Source: Bacillus sp. A301a_S52
GTDB taxonomy: Bacteria > Bacillota > Bacilli > Bacillales > Salisediminibacteriaceae
DNA: 64,000 nt
Direction: 5' to 3'
NCBI GenBank assembly: GCA_024701455.1
Contig: JABXYP010000001.1
Span: 3,476,001-3,540,000, forward strand
Shown here: piece after piece, positions 6,939-15,487 of the stretch
How the letters are laid out: every line of letters begins with the position of its first letter
Position numbering within the stretch: position 1 is the stretch's first letter
Translations under genes and position numbers: made by a program
Notes under the pieces: generated by a model
Seen by the model: the letters and a program-made list of their open reading frames with translations, nothing else
Told to the model about the DNA's origin: nothing
Databases searched by the model: none

Positions 6939-8155
6939 CTACTTTAAAGAAAGACACACGATTATTTAAGATGTTAGCTGCCAATATGTTTTCTTCTATG
7001 GGATCAGGGATGACAATGATAGCTGTCCCTTGGCTTTTTGTAACAAAGGATGGCGGAGAAACGGTCTTTGGGTATGTAACGTTATGTGTCACTATACTCT
7101 TATTTATGTCTACTCCTTTTATCGGAAACTTAATTGATCAAGTATCCCGTAAGCGCCTGCTCATTGCTGGTGAAATGATTGGATTGCTCATTATTATGCT
7201 ATTCACGATTGCAGGATTTTCTGGTGTCAGTTATACAACATGGCATTTCGTTATTTTATTTATCACAGGGTCATTTTACTATAATCTTTTTTATCCAACT
7301 ATTTTTGCTTTCAATCAGGAGATTTTCGAACCAACTCAATATAAAACGCTAAATGGTATTATGGAAGTGCAAGGTCAATTAGCAGCTGTTTTATCAGGAG
7401 GATTAGCCGCCTTACTACTTCCCATTGTAGAATTCAAATGGCTATTACTACTAAATGCAATGACTTATGCAATAGCGGTTGTTTTCTTTAGTCTTATCCC
7501 CTATAAGAAAATGCCTAAAAGTCCAACAAAGGACTCTTTTGGGAGGAAGTTAACGGAAGGGTATGTTTACATGATGCGCTACCCGCGTTTATTTCTTTTT
7601 CTTGTTGCTTCGTTTATGCCTTTTATCGGGGTCATGATGACTAATTATCTTTTTCCAGTATATATCGATAACATTTTGCAAGCAGGTGCTTCTGTTTACG
7701 GGATGAAAACGATGGTGTATGGTATTGGGGCAGTGTTAGCAGGTATCTTTTTACCAATCATTTTAAAAAGAGTTGGAAATGAGTCTACCATTGTTTTTAC
7801 AGTCCTTTTATTTGCCGTCTCAATTACGCTATATATCTTTTTCCCATTTGTTTCGATATTTTATCTTTTAACGGTTCTTATTGCTTTTGGAAATGCTGGC
7901 ACGCGCGTTGCAAGAAACTCTCTTATAATGGAACGGATCCCAAATGACAAGATTGGAAGGGTCGATAGCTTATTTCGTGGCATCGGTTTAGGGACTAGAA
8001 TTATGCTACTTTCGTTATTTACACAAATGGTTGCCGTGCAAAATGTTATTTTACCCTTTCAAGTATTAAGTACCGTTCTTTTTATGTCATTTATTATCAT
8101 TACCATAACATTGCGTCATGTGATAAAAGAAGCACCAGTTAAATCAATAGCCTAA
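6935..8155 (+). CDS. MFS efflux transporter (MFS_3 / Mef-EntS type)
   Basis: A 406-residue, 12-segment major facilitator protein. The N-terminus (ANMFSSMGSGMTMIAVPWL) and the loop after helix 2 (GNLIDQVSRKRLLIAGE) match the drug/siderophore exporter branch that includes macrolide efflux (Mef) and enterobactin exporter proteins. It is expected in the cytoplasmic membrane, working by proton antiport. The substrate is not evident. The start codon overlaps the stop of a small leader ORF and has no ribosome site of its own, implying translational coupling. It lies 260 bases behind the YhcYZ-like regulators; shared control is possible but unproven. Confidence 0.85.
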   Translation: MTTLKKDTRLFKMLAANMFSSMGSGMTMIAVPWLFVTKDGGETVFGYVTLCVTILLFMSTPFIGNLIDQVSRKRLLIAGEMIGLLIIMLFTIAGFSGVSYTTWHFVILFITGSFYYNLFYPTIFAFNQEIFEPTQYKTLNGIMEVQGQLAAVLSGGLAALLLPIVEFKWLLLLNAMTYAIAVVFFSLIPYKKMPKSPTKDSFGRKLTEGYVYMMRYPRLFLFLVASFMPFIGVMMTNYLFPVYIDNILQAGASVYGMKTMVYGIGAVLAGIFLPIILKRVGNESTIVFTVLLFAVSITLYIFFPFVSIFYLLTVLIAFGNAGTRVARNSLIMERIPNDKIGRVDSLFRGIGLGTRIMLLSLFTQMVAVQNVILPFQVLSTVLFMSFIIITITLRHVIKEAPVKSIA

Positions 8156-8406
8156 CTAGACTGTAGCATCATGATCTTCTTTATTTTTTTATAAACGAAA
8201 GGAATTCCATAATTCAAAATAGGATGTCAGAATTAGAGTAATGAACCGGGCCTTCGCTTCGATAACTTACGTGACGGCCAGGTTCATATGAATGTGGCAG
8301 ATGATCAAGACCCATCCATTTTCATTGTCGATTTCACTTTGTCTAGTACACTATTTCTTTTAATTTTATTAAGATTAAGATAGATTACTTTACTAAAGGA
8401 GTGAAT
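8156..8406 (+). other. Intergenic region with a long hairpin
   Basis: The 12-base arms ATGAACCGGGCC (8241-8252) and GGCCAGGTTCAT (8276-8287) pair with one mismatch around a 23-base loop. Just before it, GGAATTCCATAATTCAAAATA (8201 onward) resembles the beginning of repeat family R2 at 10447. No gene is supported; a 31-codon frame at 8288 has no ribosome site. Confidence 0.4.
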
Positions 8407-8784
8407 ATGATGGAGGATAAAAAGGTTTATCTAGTAACGAAACAACATACAAGCAACTACCCTAACCCAATTAGCTTGCTTAAAGGGCAAGATGTTATTG
8501 TCGGCACTAAATACGAGGGAAAGGAAGATTGGAATAACTGGATATATTGCTACACTAAAGATAATCATTTAGAGGGATGGGTACCTGAACAAATCATTCA
8601 TATTCAAGGTGAGGATGGCGTGATTTTAGAGGATTATACTGCAAAAGAATTGCATGTAAAGGTTGGGGAAGAACTTGTGAAAATCAAAGAACTTAATGGC
8701 TGGTTATGGGTTAAAAAGGCCTCTCACGCAGAAGAAGGGTGGGTGCCAAAAGAAAACGTTAAAGCTATCAACATTATAAAATAA
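8407..8784 (+). CDS. SH3-domain protein (two tandem bacterial SH3-like repeats)
   Basis: A 125-residue cytoplasmic protein without signal peptide. Two SH3-like units are visible: residues about 5-60 ending in NHLEGWVPEQII, and 62-122 ending in AEEGWVPKENV; both contain the typical GxxW/GWVP strand. Such variant SH3 proteins bind ligands or peptides; no catalytic residues are apparent. A GTG at 8401 sits inside the AAAGGAG ribosome site, so the ATG at 8407 (or 8410) is the real start. Probably a single gene; the GNAT gene follows 70 bases later. Confidence 0.75.
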   Translation: MMEDKKVYLVTKQHTSNYPNPISLLKGQDVIVGTKYEGKEDWNNWIYCYTKDNHLEGWVPEQIIHIQGEDGVILEDYTAKELHVKVGEELVKIKELNGWLWVKKASHAEEGWVPKENVKAINIIK

Positions 8785-8853
8785 CGATACAATCATAATT
8801 TATGAAGTCGATTAGGATGGAAAATTTATTATATTCTTGAGGTGATTTAATTG

Positions 8854-9357
8854 ATGAATAATGTGGAAATTGAACAAGTAGAATCAATTGAAAGATACAT
8901 TGATAAGTTGTCTGAACTTTTGATGCAAGTAGTAGAGGATGGGGCATCAATTGGATTTTTACCGCCACTCTCACAAATGGATGCTCATCACTATTGGGAA
9001 AATTTATTGAACCAGGACATTCTCCTCTTCGTTGCTAAGGTAAACAATCAAATAGCTGGTAGTGTCCAATTGCACCTTTGTAATAAGCAAAATGGTGCTC
9101 ATAGAGCTGAAATCGCAAAACTAATGACGCACCCTAACTATCGACGTAACGGTATTGGTCGCAAACTCATGGATAAAGCCGAGGAGCGAGCTAAGCAGGA
9201 ACAGAAGTCGTTAATCGTTCTTGACACAAGAGAAGGAGACCCTTCAAATCTTCTTTATTCTTCACTGGGGTATCATCAAGCTGGTAAAATCCCCAATTAC
9301 GCCAAATCGGCAAACGGAGAACTGCACCCTACCGTTTTTTATTATAAATCCTTTTAA
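8854..9357 (+). CDS. GNAT family N-acetyltransferase
   Basis: A 167-residue GNAT acetyltransferase. The acetyl-CoA pyrophosphate-binding motif A is seen as HPNYRRNGIGRKLM (R/Q-x-x-G-x-G/A) near residue 108, followed by the helix with AEERAKQ and the LLYSSLGYHQAGKIPNYA motif B region. The N-terminal ELLMQVVEDGASIGFLPP is seen in a subgroup of Bacillus GNATs close to acetyltransferases for small amines. The substrate is unknown. A TTG directly precedes the ATG; GAGGTGA lies 8 bases before the ATG, which I prefer. A hairpin element follows the gene. Confidence 0.85.
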   Translation: MNNVEIEQVESIERYIDKLSELLMQVVEDGASIGFLPPLSQMDAHHYWENLLNQDILLFVAKVNNQIAGSVQLHLCNKQNGAHRAEIAKLMTHPNYRRNGIGRKLMDKAEERAKQEQKSLIVLDTREGDPSNLLYSSLGYHQAGKIPNYAKSANGELHPTVFYYKSF

Positions 9358-9383
9358 ATTAAACAGTGGTATTATAACTAGTT

Positions 9384-9476
9384 AAAACGAACCTTCAATC
9401 AGTAAGAGAATAGAGTTACCTCCCTCTCCACTCTATTTTTAGCCGGGAGGGTTACGGACGCTTAAGTGTGATAAAA
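9384..9476 (+). repeat. Hairpin element HPE, copy A (short form)
   Basis: Starts AAAACGAACCTTCAATCAG and ends GGACGCTTAAGTGTGATAAAA. It lacks the right half of hairpin 1 but keeps the end of hairpin 2 (ATAGAGTTACC...CTCTATTTTTAGCCGGGAGGGTTACGGACGC in two parts). It lies 27 bases after the GNAT stop codon. The remainder of 9477-9700 holds no gene I can support; ACAACTACCGAAGTTGT at about 9593-9609 is a small hairpin followed by CTTTTT. Confidence 0.8.
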
Positions 9477-9700
9477 GGATAAGCTTATTGAAAAAGGACG
9501 AAAAAAGAAAGAAATCAAGCTAAATGAAAATGAGTATGCAGATGACGTACTCAAGTGATTGTGGCTCTTATAGAGCTAATGGGAGCTTGATAACAACTAC
9601 CGAAGTTGTCTTTTTGGCTACTCTTTTTTCTGCTAACAAAACAGAATACATCAAGAAAATATTCAGCTTATAATAGAAAATATAAGAGTATTTTAAGGAG

Positions 9701-10375
9701 ATGATGACTATCCTCAAAGCGGTTTTATTTGATTTAGATGGCACTTTGTTAAATCGAGATGCATCAGTACTACTATTTATTGAGAAGCAATACAAGCGAT
9801 TTAATCATTGGGTTAGTCATGTCCCAATGGAAAAATACATAACTAGATTCATAGAACTCGATAAAAGAGGATATGTGTGGAAGGATAAGGTCTATCGACA
9901 GTTAATCGATGAATTTGCTATTACTGGTTTGACTTGGGAAGAATTACTCCAAGATTATATCAGTCAATTTCACTATAGCTGTGTTCCGTTCCCTAACCTT
10001 ATTAGTACGTTAGAAAAATTAAAGGATTATAACCTTGTCCTTGGAATAATAACGAATGGTAAAGGGCAGTTCCAATTAGATAATATTAAGGCTTTAGGTA
10101 TTGAAAACTACTTTGAAACAATTGTTATATCCGAATGGGAAGGAATGAAAAAGCCTAAACCTCAAATCTTCCAAAAAGCTTTAAAAAATCTCAATGTTTT
10201 ACCATCTGAAAGCATATATGTCGGCGATCATCCAGAAAATGATATACAAGCTTCTCAAAATGTAGGTATGAAAGCTGTGTGGAAAAGAGACAATCAATGG
10301 GAGAACGTTAAAGCAGACTTCATAGTGGAAGATTTGAAGGGAATACCTTTAATTTTAGAGGAGTTAAGAAAATAA
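9701..10375 (+). CDS. HAD superfamily hydrolase
   Basis: A 224-residue HAD phosphatase of the phosphoglycolate-phosphatase/YjjG-like type with an alpha-helical cap. Motif I is LFDLDGTLL (nucleophile D11, acid/base D13), motif II T in GIITNGKG, motif III the lysine in MKKPKPQIFQ, motif IV GDHPENDI. It dephosphorylates a small phosphorylated metabolite; which one cannot be told. AAGGAG directly abuts the ATG at 9701, so translation may instead begin at the ATG at 9704. It is a single gene with noncoding repeat family R2 downstream. Confidence 0.85.
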   Translation: MMTILKAVLFDLDGTLLNRDASVLLFIEKQYKRFNHWVSHVPMEKYITRFIELDKRGYVWKDKVYRQLIDEFAITGLTWEELLQDYISQFHYSCVPFPNLISTLEKLKDYNLVLGIITNGKGQFQLDNIKALGIENYFETIVISEWEGMKKPKPQIFQKALKNLNVLPSESIYVGDHPENDIQASQNVGMKAVWKRDNQWENVKADFIVEDLKGIPLILEELRK

Positions 10376-10440
10376 AGTCTATCATCTTATTAATTCAGGT
10401 GTCACTCCCAATAAAATGACGTTTTTAATAGGGCTATACT

Positions 10441-10695
10441 TGAAAGGAATGCCATCATTCAAAATATGATGTTAAAACCCGAATATTGAATGTAGCTTTC
10501 ACTTCAGACGGATAATTTCCCGAGGGCTTGTCTTCAGCTAACTTTTGCTCGGTAATTCCTCGCAAAAGTGGATCTTTGGACTGCGCTTTTTCCGGGAGTC
10601 CCCATCTTACGTTTCTGCTATTTTTGTCATCCAAATCAATAAATATTAGTCGTTTTATTGCTCGTGAAACGTCATTGTAAAATTGATTCACTTAC
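10441..10695 (+). repeat. Dispersed repeat family R2, copy a (uninterrupted)
   Basis: This noncoding segment aligns with 53625-53947 and, inverted, with 61565-61645. Shared landmarks: ATTCAAAATA, CGAATATTGAATG, TTCACTTCAGACGG, GGCTTGTCTTCAGCTAAC, CTCGCAAAA, GGGAGTC, CTTACG and, at the right, GTAAAATTGATTC. It contains AATAAAT where copy b carries two hairpin elements. A 78-codon frame on the minus strand inside it has no family resemblance and I do not treat it as a gene. The remaining 10696-10900 is AT-rich and I see nothing in it. Confidence 0.7.
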
Positions 10696-10900
10696 CAAAA
10701 AAATTCTTTGGGTCATAATAAAAAAGATGAACAGGCAAAAATATTAGGCAAGCATTTATCTGAATTATACACCTATTTTCCCCATCTACTTACTGGTTAA
10801 TGATCGAACTTTATAAACTCAATCATACATAGTATAACCTCCACAATCTACTATTTCATTTAAAACTATTTCTCATTTTCACTCAACATATTTGTTTAGT

Positions 10901-11671
10901 TCACGATGTTATCTTACTTTTCTTTTTTTCTCTTTTAAATACATAAAATAAATAAGTGCCAATCAATAAATACGGCATCAACATACCTACTATTAACTGT
11001 GATTCTTGATTATATGAAGTTAATGATAAAACCATTGTTGGCAGATAAAGAGCAATTAAAGTTACAGGCAAAATCGCATTTCTTGCCCATATTGAAAAAG
11101 CAATTACAAAACATACTGAAAATAAACCAATTATGCCACTCCCTAGCTTACCAAAGCTAACCATAGGTGTCGTATAAATAGAATCTGCTACAATAACGCC
11201 TCCTATAAAGAGGGTACTAATAAAAACAGGTAACAGTAAAATTATAAATTCTTGAACTCTTGACACTTGATTCCTCGCCACATATCTAAAAGCGACTATG
11301 ATACCTATAAAGAAAATGATACTATATACAAATGTTCCTATAATTTTTAATAAACTATAACTTAATGTGCCCTGTAAAAGGTCAACGAACACAGAAAATG
11401 AAAAAGCACTCATAATAATTAATGGAATATATTTTACCCATGCTTTATAGTCAGTCTTCATCTCACTTGAGATACTCTGCATATACTCCTTTGGTGACGG
11501 ACCAATAATTCTATCGACTGATTTGCCATTTAATTCTGCTTCATATAGATGAACCTCAAGTTCTTCGGTAATCTCTTTAATCTCTTGCTCATTTTTCCCG
11601 TTTGAAAACAAGTATAACTTTAAATCATCGATAAATTTTTTACTCTTTTCAGATAGTTGAAATTGTCCCAC
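10901..11671 (-). CDS. HAAS-domain membrane protein (partner of PadR regulator)
   Basis: A 256-residue protein: a soluble N-terminal domain of about 90 residues resembling the HAAS signalling domain (FIDDLKLYLFSNGKNEQEIKEITEELEVHL...), then about six membrane segments. Genes of this type regularly sit behind a PadR-like repressor and probably act with it. I place the start at GTG 11671, ten bases after the padR stop, because GTGAGGTGAAGAGA precedes it; a longer ATG frame (to 11728) would overlap padR by 47 bases. It is probably a membrane sensor or anti-regulator; the signal is unknown. Confidence 0.75.
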   Translation of the reverse strand: MGQFQLSEKSKKFIDDLKLYLFSNGKNEQEIKEITEELEVHLYEAELNGKSVDRIIGPSPKEYMQSISSEMKTDYKAWVKYIPLIIMSAFSFSVFVDLLQGTLSYSLLKIIGTFVYSIIFFIGIIVAFRYVARNQVSRVQEFIILLLPVFISTLFIGGVIVADSIYTTPMVSFGKLGSGIIGLFSVCFVIAFSIWARNAILPVTLIALYLPTMVLSLTSYNQESQLIVGMLMPYLLIGTYLFYVFKREKKKSKITS

Positions 11672-11681
11672 TCTCTTCACC

Positions 11682-12011
11682 TCACTCTTTAATTTCTTTC
11701 TTAATAACTGCATTAACACTTTTCTCAAGTTGTTTCCATCTAATTAGAAACTCGGCTAATGTTTGATATCCTTCATTAGTTAATGAATAGTATTTTCTCT
11801 TTGGCCCAGCTATTGAATCTTTACGAACAGAAGTGACAAGTCCATCCCGTTGCATTCTCATCAATAATGGATAAATTGTGCCTTCACTAATCGTCCCAAA
11901 ACCATACTCACTTAAACGCTCAGCCATCTCATACCCATAACATTCTTTCCCTTCGATAATAGCCAAAAGACAGCCATCTAATATCCCCTTCATCATTTGT
12001 GTTTGCGACAT
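11682..12011 (-). CDS. PadR family transcriptional regulator
   Basis: A 109-residue PadR-type repressor: a winged helix-turn-helix (ILAIIEGKECYGYEMAERL, then SEGTIYPLLMRMQRDGLV) and a basic wing (GPKRKYYSLTNEG), followed by a short C-terminal dimerisation helix (PadR-s subfamily). It forms an operon with the HAAS membrane protein that starts 10 bases downstream. A large palindrome lies directly upstream over the presumed promoter, so negative autoregulation is very likely. PadR proteins of this subfamily often respond to antimicrobials or envelope stress; that is family knowledge, not visible here. Confidence 0.9.
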   Translation of the reverse strand: MSQTQMMKGILDGCLLAIIEGKECYGYEMAERLSEYGFGTISEGTIYPLLMRMQRDGLVTSVRKDSIAGPKRKYYSLTNEGYQTLAEFLIRWKQLEKSVNAVIKKEIKE

Positions 12012-12033
12012 TTATTTATCACCACTCTCACTA

Positions 12034-12088
12034 TCTTGCATTACAAGGTATATACATAGTTTAAATTAATATACCTTGTAATACAAGA
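12034..12088 (-). promoter_or_regulatory. Large palindromic PadR operator over the padR promoter
   Basis: Arms TCTTGCATTACAAGGTATAT (12034-12053) and its complement (12069-12088) match in 19 of 20 positions, with a 15-base spacer. On the minus strand it overlaps a promoter-like TTGTAT, 17 bases, TAAACT. The inner ATATACCTTGTAAT is of the kind bound by PadR-s proteins. The padR start codon is about 23 bases downstream. Confidence 0.75.
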
Positions 12089-12174
12089 GTAATGGGTATT
12101 TATTACAATGTATTGCTCATTATATACGGCAAAATATCTAGGCACTATAAAAAACAGCCCTCCACGCTCAATTG

Positions 12175-12209
12175 AAAAAAGTCCCACGGCCAAAAACGGC
12201 GGGTGAGAC
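12175..12209 (-). terminator. Rho-independent terminator of the cotF-like operon
   Basis: Reading on the minus strand, GTCTCAC pairs with GTGGGAC (one G-T pair) around a GC-rich inner part, followed by TTTTTT. It begins 8 bases after the coat gene stop. Confidence 0.7.
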
Positions 12210-12216
12210 TCTTTTC

Positions 12217-12513
12217 TTAAATAAATTGATCATCGGGATGTAGGTTGTTGCGCATTTCCTCTCGGACACGTGTCACATCTTCGTTGGTTGCTTGTGACTG
12301 AATGTACCATCCTTTACTGTGAAGGATTTCGTATAGGTCATATTGACTGTCTTTCGCATTTGCAAAACAACCTTCATAAATATCTCTAAGATCTTTATGA
12401 CTCGTCTCCATGAGGACATTGGCAGCACTTCTACATCGTCCTTTTTCAAGTTCCAAACAAAGCTGAAGCATTTCTCTATCTGTTAGTCCACGGCCATCCA
12501 TATTATTTGGCAT
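12217..12513 (-). CDS. CotF-family spore coat protein
   Basis: A 98-residue protein of the coat F family: a helical bundle with LTDREMLQLCLELEKGRCRSAANVLMET, then DLRDIYEGCFANAKDSQYDLYEILHSKGWY. Such proteins are deposited in the spore coat of Bacillaceae. It is the second gene of a pair, starting about 19 bases after the upstream small coat gene, and is closed by a terminator. Sequence ends in NLHPDDQFI. Its presence supports a spore-forming host. Confidence 0.85.
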   Translation of the reverse strand: MPNNMDGRGLTDREMLQLCLELEKGRCRSAANVLMETSHKDLRDIYEGCFANAKDSQYDLYEILHSKGWYIQSQATNEDVTRVREEMRNNLHPDDQFI

Positions 12514-12531
12514 CGTCAGTCCTCCTATGTA

Positions 12532-12735
12532 TTATTGTGTTAAATGAGAACGATTAAAGTATTGAGAAATTTCGGCTACTCTCAATTGGTGTTGTTCTGC
12601 AATTCCTTCTAATACCCCTCTAATTTCAGGATCATCGCACTGGCTAGCACACCAGTTAATCGTTTTAGCTAAAATTTCCTCAGTTCTTATCTCGTCTTCT
12701 ACACTAGTCAATTCTTTTAAGGATAATTCGTTCAC
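12532..12735 (-). CDS. Small spore coat-associated protein (CotF partner)
   Basis: A 67-residue, helical, ferritin-like-fold peptide (TEEILAKTINWCASQCDDPEIRGVLEGIAEQHQLRV...) of the sort found beside CotF-like genes; likely a coat or coat-assembly component expressed in the sporangium. Translation starts at GTG with GGAGGTG six bases before. Upstream on the minus strand CATACTA at 12766-12772 matches the -10 of forespore sigma G/F promoters, but the -35 is poor, so sporulation control is only suggested. It forms an operon with the CotF gene. Confidence 0.65.
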   Translation of the reverse strand: MNELSLKELTSVEDEIRTEEILAKTINWCASQCDDPEIRGVLEGIAEQHQLRVAEISQYFNRSHLTQ

Positions 12736-12981
12736 AAAAAAACACCTCCATATTTTCTCTTGTACTAGTATGAGACATCTTACTCTCTTTCATCCTTATA
12801 TATTAGAAGTTCCTGTTAATTCACATTCTGCTTTCCTTATGCGAACAGTTCGGCCTTACATAAAAGTAAAAAAAACTAAGGAGTAGACACTTACGTGTAT
12901 TCTAACGTATGATACGATTATCGTGCTGTTTGTTAACTAGGTGATGTTCTAAAAATTTATCGTTTACTTTTAAAAAAGGGG

Positions 12982-13632
12982 ATGATCCCACTGTCTAATA
13001 CACACACTTTCACTAAAAAAGAGGAACTTGCTAATGCCATTATTCATGGCATTGGTGTCCTTTTAAGCATAGCGGCTCTCGTCATCTTAGTTGTATCTTC
13101 TGTGTTATACGGAACTGCTTGGCATGTCGTTAGTTTTTCATTATTCGGATTCTCGATGGTTTTACTCTACACATCATCCACTTTATTACACAGCTTTCCG
13201 GCAGGGAAAGTAAAGGATATTTTTGAAATATTAGATCACTCCTCGATTTACTTTTTCATTGCAGGAACATATACACCTTTTTTATTTATCGCAGCAAACG
13301 GCCCTTTAGGTTGGACACTTTTTGGAATTGTATGGGGACTTGCTATTGGCGGAACAGTATTTAAATCTTTCTTCGTGAAACGCTTTTTACATGCTTCGAC
13401 CTTTTTATATGTCGTATTAGGCTGGATGATTGTCTTCGTTTGGAAGCCTCTAATCGCGAATGTTCCCCCGCAAGGTATTGTCTATTTAGTTATCGGAGGC
13501 GTGCTTTATACAGTAGGATCAATTTTTTATGTATGGCGTGGGTTTCTCTACCATCATGCTCTATGGCATCTTTTTGTTCTGGCAGGAAGTATTATGCACT
13601 TTTTTTCAGTCTTAACCCTTTTACCTCAATGA
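12982..13632 (+). CDS. Hemolysin III (YplQ-like) seven-helix membrane protein
   Basis: A 216-residue HlyIII/PAQR-type membrane protein with seven transmembrane helices. The conserved metal-site features are visible: E and H of EELANAIIHGIG near the N-terminus, the S and H/D of SSTLLHS and FEILDHSSIYFFIAGTYTP, and the two C-terminal histidines HHALWHLFV. Despite the name most homologues are not proven haemolysins; they may be membrane hydrolases or receptors. AAAAGGGG directly abuts the ATG, so initiation a few codons later is possible. Followed by a strong bidirectional terminator. Confidence 0.85.
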   Translation: MIPLSNTHTFTKKEELANAIIHGIGVLLSIAALVILVVSSVLYGTAWHVVSFSLFGFSMVLLYTSSTLLHSFPAGKVKDIFEILDHSSIYFFIAGTYTPFLFIAANGPLGWTLFGIVWGLAIGGTVFKSFFVKRFLHASTFLYVVLGWMIVFVWKPLIANVPPQGIVYLVIGGVLYTVGSIFYVWRGFLYHHALWHLFVLAGSIMHFFSVLTLLPQ

Positions 13633-13647
13633 GAACGTATCGAATAG

Positions 13648-13688
13648 AAAACGCCCCGTTCTGAGGAAGCCTCAGAACGGGGCGTTTT
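13648..13688. terminator. Bidirectional terminator
   Basis: A perfect 19-bp stem (arm AAAACGCCCCGTTCTGAGG) with a three-base loop between the convergent hemolysin III and amidohydrolase genes; T-runs lie on both sides. Confidence 0.9.
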
Positions 13689-13692
13689 AGTT

Positions 13693-15039
13693 TTAGCGCT
13701 GATAGCGGCTCATAATAGCATCTCTTGCCTCGTTCGCTTGCTTTTTTAAGCTTGTGATATCGATATCTAACATCTTTCCTTCGCGTTTAATTGGTTTCCC
13801 ACCTACGAACACTGAATCCACATTTCCAGCATGACACGTTTGTACGACAGCTCCCACAGGATCATTTATTGGAAAAAGATTTAAATCGGAGGTGCGGATC
13901 ATTACAATATCCGCTTCCTTCCCTGGGGTTAATGACCCTACTTTATCATCAAGGTTTAACGTTTTAGCCCCCTCGATAGTCGCTAATTCCAACATCTTTC
14001 TTGCAGAAATAGATAATTCAGGACCGGGCATATTCCCGTCATCCAACATCTTCTGATTGACTCGTGCTCGCTCTGCTTGTAGGGCAAATTTCATTTGGGC
14101 AAACATATCACCTGCTGTGGACGTGACCACATCTACCCCCAATGCTGGGTTTAAACCGTTTTCCAAGCATAAGCCCGTTGCTGGGTAACCATGTCCCATC
14201 ATCATCTCTACTTCTGGTGTGACGGAAACAGACCCTCCCTTTTCCACAAGCATCTTTATTTCCTCTGGGCTAACAGCGTTGGCATGGGTAAAGTTTAAAT
14301 CTTTTCCTAGTAGACCTGCGCGATTTAGTTTTTCTATAGAACGGTCCTGAGCCCCCCATGTGCCAAACCCTAAATGCATGCTGCAAATAGCATCTAATTC
14401 CCGAGCTAATTCAATTTCCTTTACAGTCGCTTCCCAAGCAGAAAATTCAGGTCCACGAATAGCCAGTCCCATCGTTATCAACTGATCGTTTGATGAAAAA
14501 TGAGTTTTTTTCGTATACCTCGCCTGTTCTAAGTTTACGCGCTCACTTTCTCTATCCCAAAATGTTCCTTCTCCTGGAGATCCATGGGCAAAGACTGCTC
14601 GAATACCAGATTCATGTAAGCCTCGAATAAGCTCGTCTGTATGATCTTGAGAAATAATCATCGTCCAATCTAAAATGGTTGTGACACCTGCCTCTAGAGC
14701 TTCAAGTGCACCTATTAAATTGCCTATATAATCATCATCAGGTGACCGCAAAGACCCTATATTACCGTAATAAATACTACTTAAATAGGTTTGTAGTGAC
14801 CAGTCTGCACCAATGTTTCGAATAAGTGATTCCCACGTATGACGATGGGTGTCGATTAAACCTGGCAGAATAATCATATCGGTAGCATCAATGATTTCAC
14901 ATTCTTTGTCATCTATGTCTATCTCTCTCTGAATATCAATAATCTTAGAACCTTCAACTAAAATATCACCTTTTTCTAGATCCCCTATATGAGGATCCAT
15001 CGTTATTATATTGCCGCCTTTAAATATTTTTTTACCCAT
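13693..15039 (-). CDS. Amidohydrolase family protein (cytosine deaminase / chlorohydrolase type)
   Basis: A 448-residue metal-dependent hydrolase of the amidohydrolase superfamily. Metal ligands are visible: D63-T-H-R-H67, the histidine in CSMHLGFG, FTHANAV, and the aspartate in LGVDVVTS. The N- and C-terminal strands (GDILVEGSKIIDI; GSLTPGKEADIVMI, VFVGGKPIKREGK) form the small beta-sandwich. It likely removes an amino or halide group from a heterocycle such as a purine, pyrimidine or triazine-like compound; the true substrate cannot be assigned. It is single, convergent with hemolysin III and possibly related in use to the aldehyde dehydrogenase upstream. Confidence 0.8.
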   Translation of the reverse strand: MGKKIFKGGNIITMDPHIGDLEKGDILVEGSKIIDIQREIDIDDKECEIIDATDMIILPGLIDTHRHTWESLIRNIGADWSLQTYLSSIYYGNIGSLRSPDDDYIGNLIGALEALEAGVTTILDWTMIISQDHTDELIRGLHESGIRAVFAHGSPGEGTFWDRESERVNLEQARYTKKTHFSSNDQLITMGLAIRGPEFSAWEATVKEIELARELDAICSMHLGFGTWGAQDRSIEKLNRAGLLGKDLNFTHANAVSPEEIKMLVEKGGSVSVTPEVEMMMGHGYPATGLCLENGLNPALGVDVVTSTAGDMFAQMKFALQAERARVNQKMLDDGNMPGPELSISARKMLELATIEGAKTLNLDDKVGSLTPGKEADIVMIRTSDLNLFPINDPVGAVVQTCHAGNVDSVFVGGKPIKREGKMLDIDITSLKKQANEARDAIMSRYQR

Positions 15040-15434
15040 ACAAACACCCTCTCTTTTTATTAAAATGATAGTTATAGTTTATATGAAATAGAATAAAGGC
15101 ACGCCACTTTATACGTCAATTAAAATGCCTATAATTAACAGTATTACTACCAATATTTATGTATTCAATTCCCTTTCCACAACCAATTAGCTAATTGATA
15201 TAGTCAAATTCAACATACAAAATACCCATGATTAGCCAACAGATGGGGGTTTTCGAAGACCTGTCTTCGCTTCATCTCTTTTTCAAAAACGCCCCGGTGA
15301 TAAAGACTATTTATTAATGGGCACTTGTCTGTGTCGAAAGTGTAATCGTGACATTCATTTGATTAGACAATGTCTAACCCTTTGTCCTTTCTTCTAACCA
15401 TTCAGAGCTGCCATGGTTTTTACTTCACACTAAA
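15040..15434. other. Intergenic region, no gene seen
   Basis: About 390 bases with no supported gene or RNA. It contains short fragments such as AAAACGCCCCGGTGATAAAGA (15287 onward), reminiscent of broken hairpin-element or terminator ends, but no complete copy. Confidence 0.4.
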
Positions 15435-15472
15435 GCATCCGGTTCGGCTGCTACAACAACCAAACCGGATGC
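15435..15472 (-). terminator. Probable terminator after aldehyde dehydrogenase gene
   Basis: Ten-base perfect arms GCATCCGGTT / AACCGGATGC around an 18-base loop, 15 bases after the stop; the following T-run is poor (TTTAGTG), so efficiency is uncertain. Confidence 0.55.
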
Positions 15473-15487
15473 TCACCCGATGATCAA

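Noticed and set aside
8288..8383. 31-codon frame MNVADDQDPSIFIV...
   Set aside because: No ribosome site, directly after a hairpin, no recognisable family.
10455..10691. 78-codon minus-strand frame
   Set aside because: It is part of repeat family R2, whose other copies have no open frame in this register.
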